Positions 19,046-27,369 of a stretch of 64,000 bases of DNA are shown here, in pieces (positions within the stretch are counted from its first letter, which is position 1; each line of letters begins with the position of its first letter). This stretch comes from a virus. The stretch covers positions 1 to 64,000 of the IMG/VR virus record IMGVR_UViG_3300025137_000018. One strand, given 5' to 3'. Both the position numbers and the translations under genes were made by a program. Under the pieces are notes generated by a model, which worked only from the letters and a program-made list of their open reading frames with translations, was not told the DNA's origin and ran no database searches.

Positions 19046-20383
19046 ATGTTTAACGCAGATAAAAATCTAGTAGAGAAATGGACTCCTGTCCTTGATCACG
19101 AAGATGCTCCAAGCATCGGTGACAAGCACAAGAGAGCTGTTACTGCTAGACTCTTGGAAAACCAAGAACTCGCACTACAAGAAAACAGAGCACATTCTGA
19201 TTTTCAAATTAATGAAACCGCAGCTAACGCTACTGGTTCTAACATTAGTAACTTTGATCCAGTATTGATCTCTCTTGTAAGACGTGCAATGCCTAACCTT
19301 ATCGCATACGATATCGCAGGCGTACAACCAATGAACGGACCTACTGGTCTAATCTTCGCAATGAAGTCAAGATACACATCGCAAACTGGTGCTGAAGCAT
19401 TCTTCGACGAAGCTGATACTGATTTCTCAGGAACTGGTACACATCAAGCTGATCCTACTGGATTGGTCGGTGTAGCTGATTCTGGAGACGCAGGTACTTC
19501 TATCGCTGATGAAGCTGATACTGTATCTACTTTCGGTTCTGCTATCACTACAGCTAATGCAGAAGCTAAAGGTACACACGTACCCGGTTCTGCTATCTCA
19601 AGTGCTAACCAATTCGGTGAAATGGCTTTCTCAATCGAAAAAGCTCAAGTACTAGCTAACTCAAGAGCTCTTAAAGCTGAATACACTATGGAACTTGCTC
19701 AAGATCTTAAAGCAATCCACGGTCTAGATGCTGAAGGCGAATTAGCTAATATTCTTTCTTCTGAAATCCTTGCGGAAATCAACAGAGAGATGGTTAGAAC
19801 TATTCTTACTAAAGCTAAAATCGGTGCACTTCAAGCAAGTGTTGCACTTAAAGGTGTATTTAACGTTAATACTGATTCTGACGGAAGATGGATGGTTGAG
19901 AGATTTAAAGGTCTCATCATGCAACTCGAAAGAGAAGCTAACGTAATCGCTAAAGAAACAAGAAGAGGAAAAGGTAATTTTGTACTTTGTTCTTCTGATG
20001 TTGCTTCAGCACTAGCAGCAGCTGGTCTTTTAGACTACACTCCTGCTCTTTCAACTGACCTAAATGTTGACGATACTGGTAATACTTTTGCTGGTGTTCT
20101 TAACGGTAGAATGAAAGTATATATCGATCCTTATGCTACTAGCGATTTCGCTTGTGTAGGTTACAGAGGTTCAAATCCATACGACGCAGGTATCTTCTAT
20201 TGCCCATACGTTCCTTTAACTATGGTTAAAGCGATTGGGGAAAATGATTTCCAGCCAAGAATTGGATTCAAAACTAGATATGGAATGCAGCAGAACCCAT
20301 TCGTGGGAACAGCTACAGGTGCGGGTACTAACCGTGTCAACCCATATTTCAGAATCTTTAGAGTAGACGGAATTATGGTGTAA
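19046..20383 (+). CDS. 23: Major capsid protein gp23
   Basis: 445 residues (T4 521), HK97 fold. ISLVRRAMPNLIAYDIAGVQPM and the C-terminal NPYFRIFRVDGIMV are strongly conserved. A gp21 cleavage site is visible at FQINE, residue 57, just before the first conserved domain block, matching the T4 processing position. A strong terminator follows, as expected for a highly expressed gene at an operon end. Confidence 0.96.
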   Translation: MFNADKNLVEKWTPVLDHEDAPSIGDKHKRAVTARLLENQELALQENRAHSDFQINETAANATGSNISNFDPVLISLVRRAMPNLIAYDIAGVQPMNGPTGLIFAMKSRYTSQTGAEAFFDEADTDFSGTGTHQADPTGLVGVADSGDAGTSIADEADTVSTFGSAITTANAEAKGTHVPGSAISSANQFGEMAFSIEKAQVLANSRALKAEYTMELAQDLKAIHGLDAEGELANILSSEILAEINREMVRTILTKAKIGALQASVALKGVFNVNTDSDGRWMVERFKGLIMQLEREANVIAKETRRGKGNFVLCSSDVASALAAAGLLDYTPALSTDLNVDDTGNTFAGVLNGRMKVYIDPYATSDFACVGYRGSNPYDAGIFYCPYVPLTMVKAIGENDFQPRIGFKTRYGMQQNPFVGTATGAGTNRVNPYFRIFRVDGIMV

Positions 20384-20413
20384 ACCGTAATTAGTTAATT
20401 CTAATTCTGATGA

Positions 20414-20441
20414 AGAGGGGTCTTAGGATCCCTCTTTTTTT
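20414..20441 (+). terminator. Intrinsic terminator after gp23
   Basis: Stem GAGGGGTC/GATCCCTC (8 bp with one G-U pair, extended by A-T), loop TTAG, followed by seven T. Ends the head gene operon. Confidence 0.9.
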
Positions 20442-20465
20442 GTCTGAGTTCTATGCTAAAAGACT

Positions 20466-20473
20466 TATAAATA
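20466..20473 (+). promoter_or_regulatory. Late-type promoter TATAAATA after gp23 terminator
   Basis: Exact TATAAATA between the gp23 terminator and the gp19-like gene at 20492. The leader would be short, with TTAGGAG as ribosome site. Confidence 0.6.
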
Positions 20474-20491
20474 GTATTAGGAGATTATTAT

Positions 20492-20956
20492 ATGGCCACA
20501 CTAACTTCAAATAAAAACTATTTAAGTCCTGTTGGATTTAAATTTACTATTGACAATCAATTGTACCCTAATTTAGAATACTTTTGTACTGCAGTATCTT
20601 TACCATCAATTAGTATTGCTGAAGCACCAATGCCTTTCAGAGGAGCTAATGTAGGGTTTACTGGAGACAGAATTACATTTGATGATTTAACTGTTAAGTT
20701 TAATATTACTGAAGATATGGATAACTATAAAGAAACCTTTGATTGGATTCATAATATAGTTAATGTTGGAGAGAAATTTAAATCTGATGCCATTTTAAGT
20801 ATATTAACCTCACACAATAACGTAAGTAAAACTATTAGGTTCTCAGATGTTTTTCCTATTAGTTTAAGTGGTGTTGAATTTACAACAGGTGCTACTGAAA
20901 TTGAATACTTACAAGCAGACGTAACTTTTAAATATACCTCGTTTGAATTTATATAA
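20492..20956 (+). CDS. Second gp19-family (tail-tube-like) protein
   Basis: 154 residues. NLEYFCTAVSLPSISIAEAP, a GDRITFDDLTVKFNITED strand and a C-terminal LQADVTFKYTSFEF match the general plan of T4 gp19-fold proteins and parallel the gp19 gene at 14921. Such paralogues can form tube-initiating or terminating rings (T4 gp54 and gp48 are structural relatives). Which role it has cannot be read here. It has its own late-type promoter. Confidence 0.7.
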   Translation: MATLTSNKNYLSPVGFKFTIDNQLYPNLEYFCTAVSLPSISIAEAPMPFRGANVGFTGDRITFDDLTVKFNITEDMDNYKETFDWIHNIVNVGEKFKSDAILSILTSHNNVSKTIRFSDVFPISLSGVEFTTGATEIEYLQADVTFKYTSFEFI

Positions 20957-20993
20957 TAACTACTATCATATATAGTAGTATAGGAAATTAATT

Positions 20994-21440
20994 ATGTTAG
21001 ATATTGAAAAAATATTAGAAATGTGGAAGAAAGACTCAAACATTGATGGAATGCAACTTGACGAATCTTCTAAAGACTCAGCAAAACTTCACGCAAAATA
21101 CCTCGAATTTGTAACACACAATCGTTTAGATCTTAAGAAAAGAGAAATGGAATTTAAAGTCTTACTTAAAGATAAGTGGTTACACTACAACGGAAAAATG
21201 TCTAGAGAAGATATTGACGATAGAGGTTGGGATTACGATCCATTAAATGGATTAAAAGTATTAAAAGGGGATATGGATTATTACTACGATTCAGATCCAG
21301 ATATTCAAAAGGCTCAAGCACGAATTGAATATCTTAAAACTACTGCAGACACATTAAAAGAAATATTAGATAATGTTAAGTGGAGACATCAGACTATTAA
21401 AAATATGATTGAGTGGAGAAAGTTTACTAGTGGTATTTAA
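20994..21440 (+). CDS. uvsY: Recombination mediator UvsY
   Basis: 148 residues (T4 137). LHAKYLEFVTHNRLDLKKRE and the C-terminal VKWRHQTIKNMIEWRKFTSG are typical UvsY sequences. UvsY loads UvsX onto gp32-covered single-stranded DNA. It abuts uvsW, as in T4-like phages. Confidence 0.9.
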   Translation: MLDIEKILEMWKKDSNIDGMQLDESSKDSAKLHAKYLEFVTHNRLDLKKREMEFKVLLKDKWLHYNGKMSREDIDDRGWDYDPLNGLKVLKGDMDYYYDSDPDIQKAQARIEYLKTTADTLKEILDNVKWRHQTIKNMIEWRKFTSGI

Positions 21441-22952
21441 ATGGATATAGTGACAGTTAAGAAACTTAACGAAACCTTTATACAGATACTAACTGATCCT
21501 GGTATCGAGCAAGAGTTAACAGAACACTTCTGTTTTTACGTTCCAGGGTATAAATTCATGCCAGCGTATAAAAATAGGATGTGGGATGGTAAAATACGCT
21601 TGTACGATCTTAGGCGTAAGACGTTGTATGGTGGATTGTTCCAATACCTTAATGAATTCTGTGAAGTTAGGGACTACACCCTGAAGATAGAGGAAGATGA
21701 GTACTATTCAAGGCCTGATATTGAACAAATTATTGATATTGAAGGGTTTATGAGTGAATTACGGCCTAGCGTGAACGGTAAGGGTATTATCCCCCATGAC
21801 TATCAACTTACGGCACTCTCGCTCTTGCTTTCGAAAACTAAAAGCCTTCTACTATCACCAACGGCTTCTGGAAAGAGTTTAATCATATATTTAGCTGTTA
21901 GATATTACCTAGAGACATATGATAACAAAGTCCTTTTAGTAGTACCAACAACGTCACTTGTTGAACAGATGTATTCTGATTTTAACGACTATTCTCAACT
22001 TGAGGATTGGAACGTAGAAGATAACTGCCATAGAATATATTCAGGTAAAGAAAAATATAATATAAAACCTAGGGTTATTATTACTACATGGCAATCAATT
22101 TATAAAATGAACCATGAATGGTTTGAACAATACGGCATGGTTATAGGCGATGAAGCACATTCATTTAAAGCTAAATCATTGACGTCAATATTAGAAAAAT
22201 GTACTGAAGCTAAATATAGAGTAGGTACTACAGGAACACTTGATGGAACATTAACTCATCAGTTAGTTTTAGAAGGTCTGTTTGGACCTGTACATAAAGT
22301 TACAACAACCAAAGAGTTGATGGATAAGAACACATTAGCTCAATTAGAGATACAGGTATTGCTTTTAAAATACGCTGACGAGTATTGTAAACTTGTAAAG
22401 AAAATGAAATATCACGATGAGCTAGATTTTATCGTAAAGTACGAACCACGAAATAATTTTATTAGTAATCTAGCTTTAGATCAAGATGGAAACACACTTA
22501 TATTATTTCAATTTGTAGAAAAGCATGGTAAACCATTACACTCGCTTTTACAAGATAAGATAAGTAAACTACCTCGTTCCGAGGAAAGGAAACTATTTTA
22601 TGTCTCAGGAGAAACCGATGTCGATACTAGGGAGAAGATTAGATCAATCACAGAGCAACAAGATGATGCAATTATTGTTGCTTCCATGGGTACTTTTTCT
22701 ACAGGGATCAATATTAAGCGTTTACATAATATCGTATTTGCTTCACCAAGTAAGTCTCAAATTAGGGTTCTCCAAAGTATCGGAAGAGGATTAAGAAAGA
22801 GTGCTGATGGTATAAATACTAAAGTGTACGATATTGCAGACGATCTACATTGGAAGAACAAAAAAAATTATACATTAGAACATGCAGGCGTACGAATTAG
22901 CATATATAGTAAAGAGAAATTTAATTATAAAATATTTGAGATAAAAATTTAA
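21441..22952 (+). CDS. uvsW: Superfamily 2 helicase UvsW
   Basis: 503 residues, about the size of T4 UvsW. Walker A LLSPTASGKS (~137-146), DEAH box at 237-240, TGT motif in YRVGTTGTLDG, and arginine-finger motif QSIGRGLRKS. In T4 it unwinds R-loops and branched DNA, ending origin replication and supporting recombination-dependent replication. It overlaps the next start by one base. Confidence 0.94.
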   Translation: MDIVTVKKLNETFIQILTDPGIEQELTEHFCFYVPGYKFMPAYKNRMWDGKIRLYDLRRKTLYGGLFQYLNEFCEVRDYTLKIEEDEYYSRPDIEQIIDIEGFMSELRPSVNGKGIIPHDYQLTALSLLLSKTKSLLLSPTASGKSLIIYLAVRYYLETYDNKVLLVVPTTSLVEQMYSDFNDYSQLEDWNVEDNCHRIYSGKEKYNIKPRVIITTWQSIYKMNHEWFEQYGMVIGDEAHSFKAKSLTSILEKCTEAKYRVGTTGTLDGTLTHQLVLEGLFGPVHKVTTTKELMDKNTLAQLEIQVLLLKYADEYCKLVKKMKYHDELDFIVKYEPRNNFISNLALDQDGNTLILFQFVEKHGKPLHSLLQDKISKLPRSEERKLFYVSGETDVDTREKIRSITEQQDDAIIVASMGTFSTGINIKRLHNIVFASPSKSQIRVLQSIGRGLRKSADGINTKVYDIADDLHWKNKKNYTLEHAGVRISIYSKEKFNYKIFEIKI

Positions 22953-23347
22953 TGGACATATCAGTAAGACAATTTAAATTATATAGTGGCGAAGACATTA
23001 TTGCTTTGGTTAGCAAAGTCGATGGTGAAAATTATATTGTCGAAAGACCATTTAGACTTATTCAAAACTTGATAGGTCAATACCAATTAACCCCATGGTT
23101 TCAATTTTCAGACCAAACACTATTTAAAATATTACGATCAAGAATTATTCATTCAGCTGAAATAAGTAAAGAAATAAGAGAAGCCTATATTAGTATAGCT
23201 TCACAGAAAAGAACTTTAGAGACGCCTGTCGGCGATTCGGACACTGAAGGTTTAGAAGAATATGTTAAGATGTTAAAAGACATCGATCCTAATAACGATA
23301 TAGAAGATTCCCTTGATGATGAACCAAAAGAACGAACAATACATTAG
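22952..23347 (+). CDS. Hypothetical protein with Sm-like N-terminus
   Basis: 131 residues. The first ~40 (FKLYSGEDIIALVSKV, then YIVERPFRLI) have the pattern of a small SH3/Sm-like beta barrel and parallel the protein at 37987 (VRLSSGEEVVGKV). The C-terminal half is helical and ends acidic. It is coupled to uvsW by a one-base overlap. Function unknown; an RNA-binding role is speculative. Confidence 0.75.
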   Translation: MDISVRQFKLYSGEDIIALVSKVDGENYIVERPFRLIQNLIGQYQLTPWFQFSDQTLFKILRSRIIHSAEISKEIREAYISIASQKRTLETPVGDSDTEGLEEYVKMLKDIDPNNDIEDSLDDEPKERTIH

Positions 23348-23380
23348 CTTTATATTACCCTCCCTCGGAACCACTCTATT

Positions 23381-23409
23381 ATTATACCACGTTTTCTGTA
23401 ATTTGTACA
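23381..23409 (-). promoter_or_regulatory. Minus-strand promoter TGTACA-N17-TATAAT (antisense)
   Basis: Read on the minus strand: TGTACA at 23409-23404, exactly 17 bases, then TATAAT at 23386-23381 preceded by TGG (extended -10). This is the same architecture as ten plus-strand promoters in this window. It points leftward into the antisense of the genes at 22952 and uvsW, with no convincing minus-strand gene ahead, so it would make an antisense RNA. Confidence 0.7.
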
Positions 23410-23437
23410 GGACTTTCTGCAATAAAAGGCAATTAAA

Positions 23438-23641
23438 ATGATATATAAACCTGATCAAAATGAGATGATGTTTTGCGATTATAGAATACATCGAAAGAAT
23501 AATGCATTAGTAATCGATAAAGATCTTAACATTCAAAAGTTTTTTAACTTTAATGATGGGGACACCCTACGCGTTAGCGTTAATGAAACAGACGATGGAT
23601 TAATGCAAACAACATTCACAAAACTATGTACAAATGAATGA
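23438..23641 (+). CDS. Small hypothetical protein before gp55
   Basis: 67 residues, start MIYKPDQNEMMFCDYRIH. No recognised domain; reads as a small mixed alpha/beta protein. The promoter for gp55 (23627-23655) begins within its last codons. It lies just right of the antisense promoter. Confidence 0.6.
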   Translation: MIYKPDQNEMMFCDYRIHRKNNALVIDKDLNIQKFFNFNDGDTLRVSVNETDDGLMQTTFTKLCTNE

Positions 23642-23655
23642 TTTTATGGTATAAT
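23627..23655 (+). promoter_or_regulatory. Promoter TGTACA-N17-TATAAT for gp55 operon
   Basis: TGTACA 23627-23632, 17-base spacer, TATAAT 23650-23655 with upstream TGG. Drives gp55, gp47 and gp46. Its -35 lies inside the end of the preceding gene. Confidence 0.8.
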
Positions 23656-23690
23656 AGTACCTATACAACATTAATAATGGAGATTTAACT

Positions 23691-24257
23691 ATGGCAGATC
23701 CAAAGCAAAAGCCACACTATATTAATAACAAAGAATTTTCACTCGCTGTAGTTGATTATGTTACTAATAAAAATAAGTTGGAAGAAGAAGGTAAAGAAAC
23801 CCCTAAGGTTACTAACTATATTGCCTCTTGCTTCTTAAAAATATCAGAAGGTTTATCCCACAGACCAAACTTTGTAAGATACACATACAGAGAAGAAATG
23901 GTTATGGATGCAGTAGAAAATTGTTTAAAGGCTATTTCTAATTACAATATTGAAACAGCAACAAGAACTGGAAAGCCAAACGCATTTTCATATTTTACTC
24001 AAATTTGCTACTTTGCGTTTATTCGTAGAATTACAAAAGAGAAAAAGCAACAAGATATTAAATTTAGGTTTATTGAAAGAATGGGTATTGAAGATTTTGC
24101 TCAAATGGGAATGGATGATGCAGGTGCACAACAAACCATGGAGTATATCGATACATTAAGACAAAGAATTGCTAAGGTTAAAACTTCTGACGAAAAGATT
24201 AAGAAGTTTGCTAAGGCAGAAAAAGATTTAGAAAAACTAGAATTATTTATGGTATAA
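23691..24257 (+). CDS. 55: Late-transcription sigma factor gp55
   Basis: 188 residues (T4 185). NFVRYTYREEMVMDAVENCL and AFSYFTQICYFAFIRRITKEK are the conserved sigma region-2 blocks that bind RNA polymerase core and the TATAAATA -10. With gp45 as sliding activator it directs late genes. Its last codons contain ATGGTATAA, resembling the phage -10 element but with no TGTACA upstream. Confidence 0.93.
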   Translation: MADPKQKPHYINNKEFSLAVVDYVTNKNKLEEEGKETPKVTNYIASCFLKISEGLSHRPNFVRYTYREEMVMDAVENCLKAISNYNIETATRTGKPNAFSYFTQICYFAFIRRITKEKKQQDIKFRFIERMGIEDFAQMGMDDAGAQQTMEYIDTLRQRIAKVKTSDEKIKKFAKAEKDLEKLELFMV

Positions 24258-24258
24258 T

Positions 24259-25320
24259 ATGAAAGTAGCTATTTTAAACGATACACATTGTGGTGTAAGA
24301 AATTCATCAGATATATTTTTAAACTATCAAAGAAGATTTTATGAGGAAATATTCTTTCCTTATTTAAAAGAACATAATATTAAACAAATACTTCACTTAG
24401 GTGATTACTACGAACATCGTAAATTTGTTAATTTTAAAGCTCTTAACCAAAACCGTAGAGACTTCTTAGAACCAATGAGAGACGCTGGTATTACTATGGA
24501 TATTATACCTGGTAATCATGATGTGTACTTTAAGAATACTAATGAGCTTTGTTCTCTAAAAGAATTACTAGGCTATTTTACATCTAATGTTAATATCATT
24601 ATGAAGCCTAAAGTATTAGATTATGCTGGTTGCGGTATTGCAGTAATACCATGGATTAATAATTCTAACTATGCTGAATACACAAAGTTTCTTAAAAACT
24701 GTAAGGCTTCTATAGTAGGAGCTCATCTTGAGTTAAAAGGTTTTGATATGATGGCAGGTATATCTAATCCTCACGGTATGGACTCTGATATATTCCAAAG
24801 ATTTGAATTAGTACTCTCAGGACATTTTCATACTAAATCATCTAGAGGACCAATTCATTATCTTGGTGCACAATTTGAATTTACATGGGCAGACGTCGAT
24901 GATCCAAAATATTTTCATGTAATAGATACAGAAACGAGAGAGATTACACCAGTGCGTAATCCTATTACAATGTTTAAAAAGTTTGTATATGACGACGAAA
25001 ATCATGATTATTCTAACATTGATATGGAACAATTTAAAGAAAAGTTTGTTAAGATTATAGTATTAAATAAAAATGATCTATACATGTTCGATAAATTTAT
25101 CGACAAGTTGCAATCTATTGAAACATACGAATTAAAAATAGCGGAAAACTTTGAAGAATTCTTAGGAGATAGCGTTGAGGACGATAAAGTTTCCCTTGAA
25201 GATACTACTGTTTTACTAGATTCATATGTTGAAGCTGTCGATACTGATTTAGATAAAGATCATTTAAAAGTTGAATTGAGAAAGCTTTACACTGAAGCTC
25301 AGAACCTAGAGGTAGTATGA
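24259..25320 (+). CDS. 47: Recombination nuclease subunit gp47 (Mre11-like)
   Basis: 353 residues (T4 339). Metallophosphoesterase motifs LNDTHCG (Asp8, His10), LHLGDYYEH, IPGNHDVYF and LSGHFHTK are all present. Partner of gp46 in processing double-strand ends for recombination-dependent replication and host DNA breakdown. Overlaps gp46 by 4 bases. Confidence 0.95.
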   Translation: MKVAILNDTHCGVRNSSDIFLNYQRRFYEEIFFPYLKEHNIKQILHLGDYYEHRKFVNFKALNQNRRDFLEPMRDAGITMDIIPGNHDVYFKNTNELCSLKELLGYFTSNVNIIMKPKVLDYAGCGIAVIPWINNSNYAEYTKFLKNCKASIVGAHLELKGFDMMAGISNPHGMDSDIFQRFELVLSGHFHTKSSRGPIHYLGAQFEFTWADVDDPKYFHVIDTETREITPVRNPITMFKKFVYDDENHDYSNIDMEQFKEKFVKIIVLNKNDLYMFDKFIDKLQSIETYELKIAENFEEFLGDSVEDDKVSLEDTTVLLDSYVEAVDTDLDKDHLKVELRKLYTEAQNLEVV

Positions 25321-27032
25321 TAAATTTTAAATACGTAAAGTGGAAGAACTTTTTGTCCACTGGAAACGAATTTACAAAGATACAATTAGATAAAACACCA
25401 TCAACACTTATAGTAGGATCAAACGGCGCAGGTAAATCTACATTACTAGATGCATTATCATATTCCTTATTTGGTAAAGCTCATAGAGATATTAAGAAAG
25501 ACCAATTGGTTAATTCTATTAATAAAAAAGGCACCGAAGTAGAAGTTGAATTTGAAATTGGCGGAATAGATTTTAAAGTTAGAAGAACTATTAAACCTAC
25601 TAAGTTTGAAATATACCAAAACGGAAAAATAATTAACCAAGCAGCAAATGCTAGAGATTATCAAAAGTTCTTAGAACAAAATATACTTAAACTTAACCAT
25701 AAATCATTTCACCAGGTAGTAGTACTTGGTAGCAGTTCCTTTATTCCTTTTATGCAATTACCACCATGGTCGCGCAGAAAGGTTATTGAAGATTTACTAG
25801 ATATTAACATTTTTAGTAAAATGAATGGTTTATTAAAGGAAAGAAATTCTAAAATAAAAGATGAACTAGTAGATCTAGATCATAACCTAGAACTAGTAAA
25901 ATCTAAAATCCAAAGCCAAACTAAATATATTAAAGATCTTCAAGGTATTAACCAAGATATGATCGATGCTAAGTATTCTATGATGAAAGAACATAAAACA
26001 GAAATACAAGGATATATTAGTAAGTCTTCAGAGCTTGGAGAAAATTTATCTACAAATCTAAAAGAAATTAATAGATCATATGCAGTTACTGATTCTGATA
26101 TTAGACAGCTTCAAAGAAAAGAACATGAATTAACTGATAAAATAAAAGGCATGGTAAAAGAAGCTAGATTCTATGAAGACAACGATCACTGTCCTACATG
26201 TGATCATGCCTTAGAAGATAGTTTTAAAGAATCTAAACTTACTCAGATTAAAGAAGAAGCTAATAAAATTCAAAATGAAATGTCCAAGGTTGTAAAACAA
26301 GTTGGTTTCTTAGAAAAAGAAGCAACTGTCGCAAAAAAGACAATCGAGAATTTACTTAAAAGACAAAATCAAATAACTACAAATAACGAAGCTGTAAGTT
26401 TACTACAAAAAGAAATTGATAAAATCCAAAAAGATATTAGAAGTCTTAATGGCCAATCAGGTGATATAACAATAGCAAAGACTGATCTATCCGACCAAAG
26501 AGAAAAGAAAGATACTATGACAGAAAAGAAATTGTCATATGTAGAAGAAAGAACATATAATGAAGTCATAGGAGAAATGCTTAAAGATACTGGAATTAAA
26601 ACTAAAGTAATTAAACAGTATTTACCTGTAATGAATAGATTTATAAATCAGTATTTGCAAACACTAGATTTCTTTGTAGCTTTTCATTTAGACGAAGCTT
26701 TTAATGAAACTATTAGGAGTCGTCATAGGGATGCATTTAACTATTCATCATTCTCAGAAGGTGAAAAACAAAGAATCGATTTAGCCTTATTGTTCACATG
26801 GCGAATGATAGCTAAAATGAAAAATTCAGCTGCTACTAACTTATTGGTTTTAGATGAAACATTTGATTCATCATTGGATCTTGATGGTATTGATAACCTT
26901 ACTAAAATCCTAAATACACTAGAGGAAGGAACCAATGTGTTTATTATATCACATAAGGGCGATGTTCTAGAGAATAAATTTAGGTCTAAAATAGAGTTCT
27001 ATAAAGACAGAAACTTTTCTAAAATAAAGTAA
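25317..27032 (+). CDS. 46: Recombination nuclease subunit gp46 (Rad50/SbcC-like)
   Basis: 571 residues (T4 560). Walker A VGSNGAGKST (~33-42), a central coiled coil interrupted by a zinc hook CPTC (~293-296), ABC signature FSEGEKQRIDLAL and Walker B LLVLDETFDSSLD. SMC-type ATPase of the gp46/gp47 complex. Confidence 0.95.
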   Translation: MINFKYVKWKNFLSTGNEFTKIQLDKTPSTLIVGSNGAGKSTLLDALSYSLFGKAHRDIKKDQLVNSINKKGTEVEVEFEIGGIDFKVRRTIKPTKFEIYQNGKIINQAANARDYQKFLEQNILKLNHKSFHQVVVLGSSSFIPFMQLPPWSRRKVIEDLLDINIFSKMNGLLKERNSKIKDELVDLDHNLELVKSKIQSQTKYIKDLQGINQDMIDAKYSMMKEHKTEIQGYISKSSELGENLSTNLKEINRSYAVTDSDIRQLQRKEHELTDKIKGMVKEARFYEDNDHCPTCDHALEDSFKESKLTQIKEEANKIQNEMSKVVKQVGFLEKEATVAKKTIENLLKRQNQITTNNEAVSLLQKEIDKIQKDIRSLNGQSGDITIAKTDLSDQREKKDTMTEKKLSYVEERTYNEVIGEMLKDTGIKTKVIKQYLPVMNRFINQYLQTLDFFVAFHLDEAFNETIRSRHRDAFNYSSFSEGEKQRIDLALLFTWRMIAKMKNSAATNLLVLDETFDSSLDLDGIDNLTKILNTLEEGTNVFIISHKGDVLENKFRSKIEFYKDRNFSKIK

Positions 27033-27042
27033 TTTATATAAA

Positions 27043-27093
27043 AGTGTAACATAGGCTAATTATTTTGCAAATAAATGCAAATAACCCTGTACA
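27043..27093 (+). repeat. 51-bp promoter-upstream repeat, copy 1
   Basis: Ends exactly at the -35 hexamer of the next promoter and contains TAGGCTAATTATTTTGCAAA followed by a second, tandem TGCAAATAA unit 10 bases on. About 3 mismatches to copy 2 (29536-29586). Likely a regulator or UP-type element because it stops at the -35. Confidence 0.8.
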
Positions 27094-27116
27094 ATCCACC
27101 ATGATCCTGGTATAAT
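27088..27116 (+). promoter_or_regulatory. Promoter TGTACA-N17-TATAAT for VWA operon
   Basis: TGTACA 27088-27093, 17-base spacer, TATAAT 27111-27116 with upstream TGG. Preceded by the 51-bp repeat; drives the genes at 27145 and 27369. Confidence 0.8.
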
Positions 27117-27144
27117 GGTTATATAGATTAAGGAGATAAGGATT

Positions 27145-27369
27145 ATGAAACAAGGTTTAATTTTACACCACATCGCTACAGGGATCATTCAAGAGGTTCC
27201 TTTAAACGGCAAAGAGATGCAATTGGCTATGGATAAAGGCCCTACTATAAATGATAGCTGGGACTTAATGGTAGCTTCAGTGGCCTCTAGGTCAGACATT
27301 ACAATCAACGACGGCAACTGGGATTTAGAACAAATCGTAGTTAATGGCGTTTCAAAGGTAGCACATTAA
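27145..27369 (+). CDS. Small hypothetical protein, first gene of VWA operon
   Basis: 74 residues, start MKQGLILHHIATGIIQEVP, with AAGGAGATAAGG before the ATG. No domain recognised. Overlaps the next gene by one base (TAATG), so the two are probably co-translated. Its role may relate to the VWA/AAA+ pair downstream. Confidence 0.7.
   Translation: MKQGLILHHIATGIIQEVPLNGKEMQLAMDKGPTINDSWDLMVASVASRSDITINDGNWDLEQIVVNGVSKVAH

Noticed and set aside
23273-23491. 72-codon minus-strand frame near the antisense promoter
   Set aside because: It begins upstream of the promoter's expected start site and runs across plus-strand genes; composition is shadow-like and no ribosome site is seen. The promoter is kept, the gene is not.
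24247-24258. ATGGTATAAT before gp47
   Set aside because: A -10-like match formed by the last codons of gp55, but the position 17 bases upstream reads AGAAAA rather than TGTACA, and gp47 starts at once.
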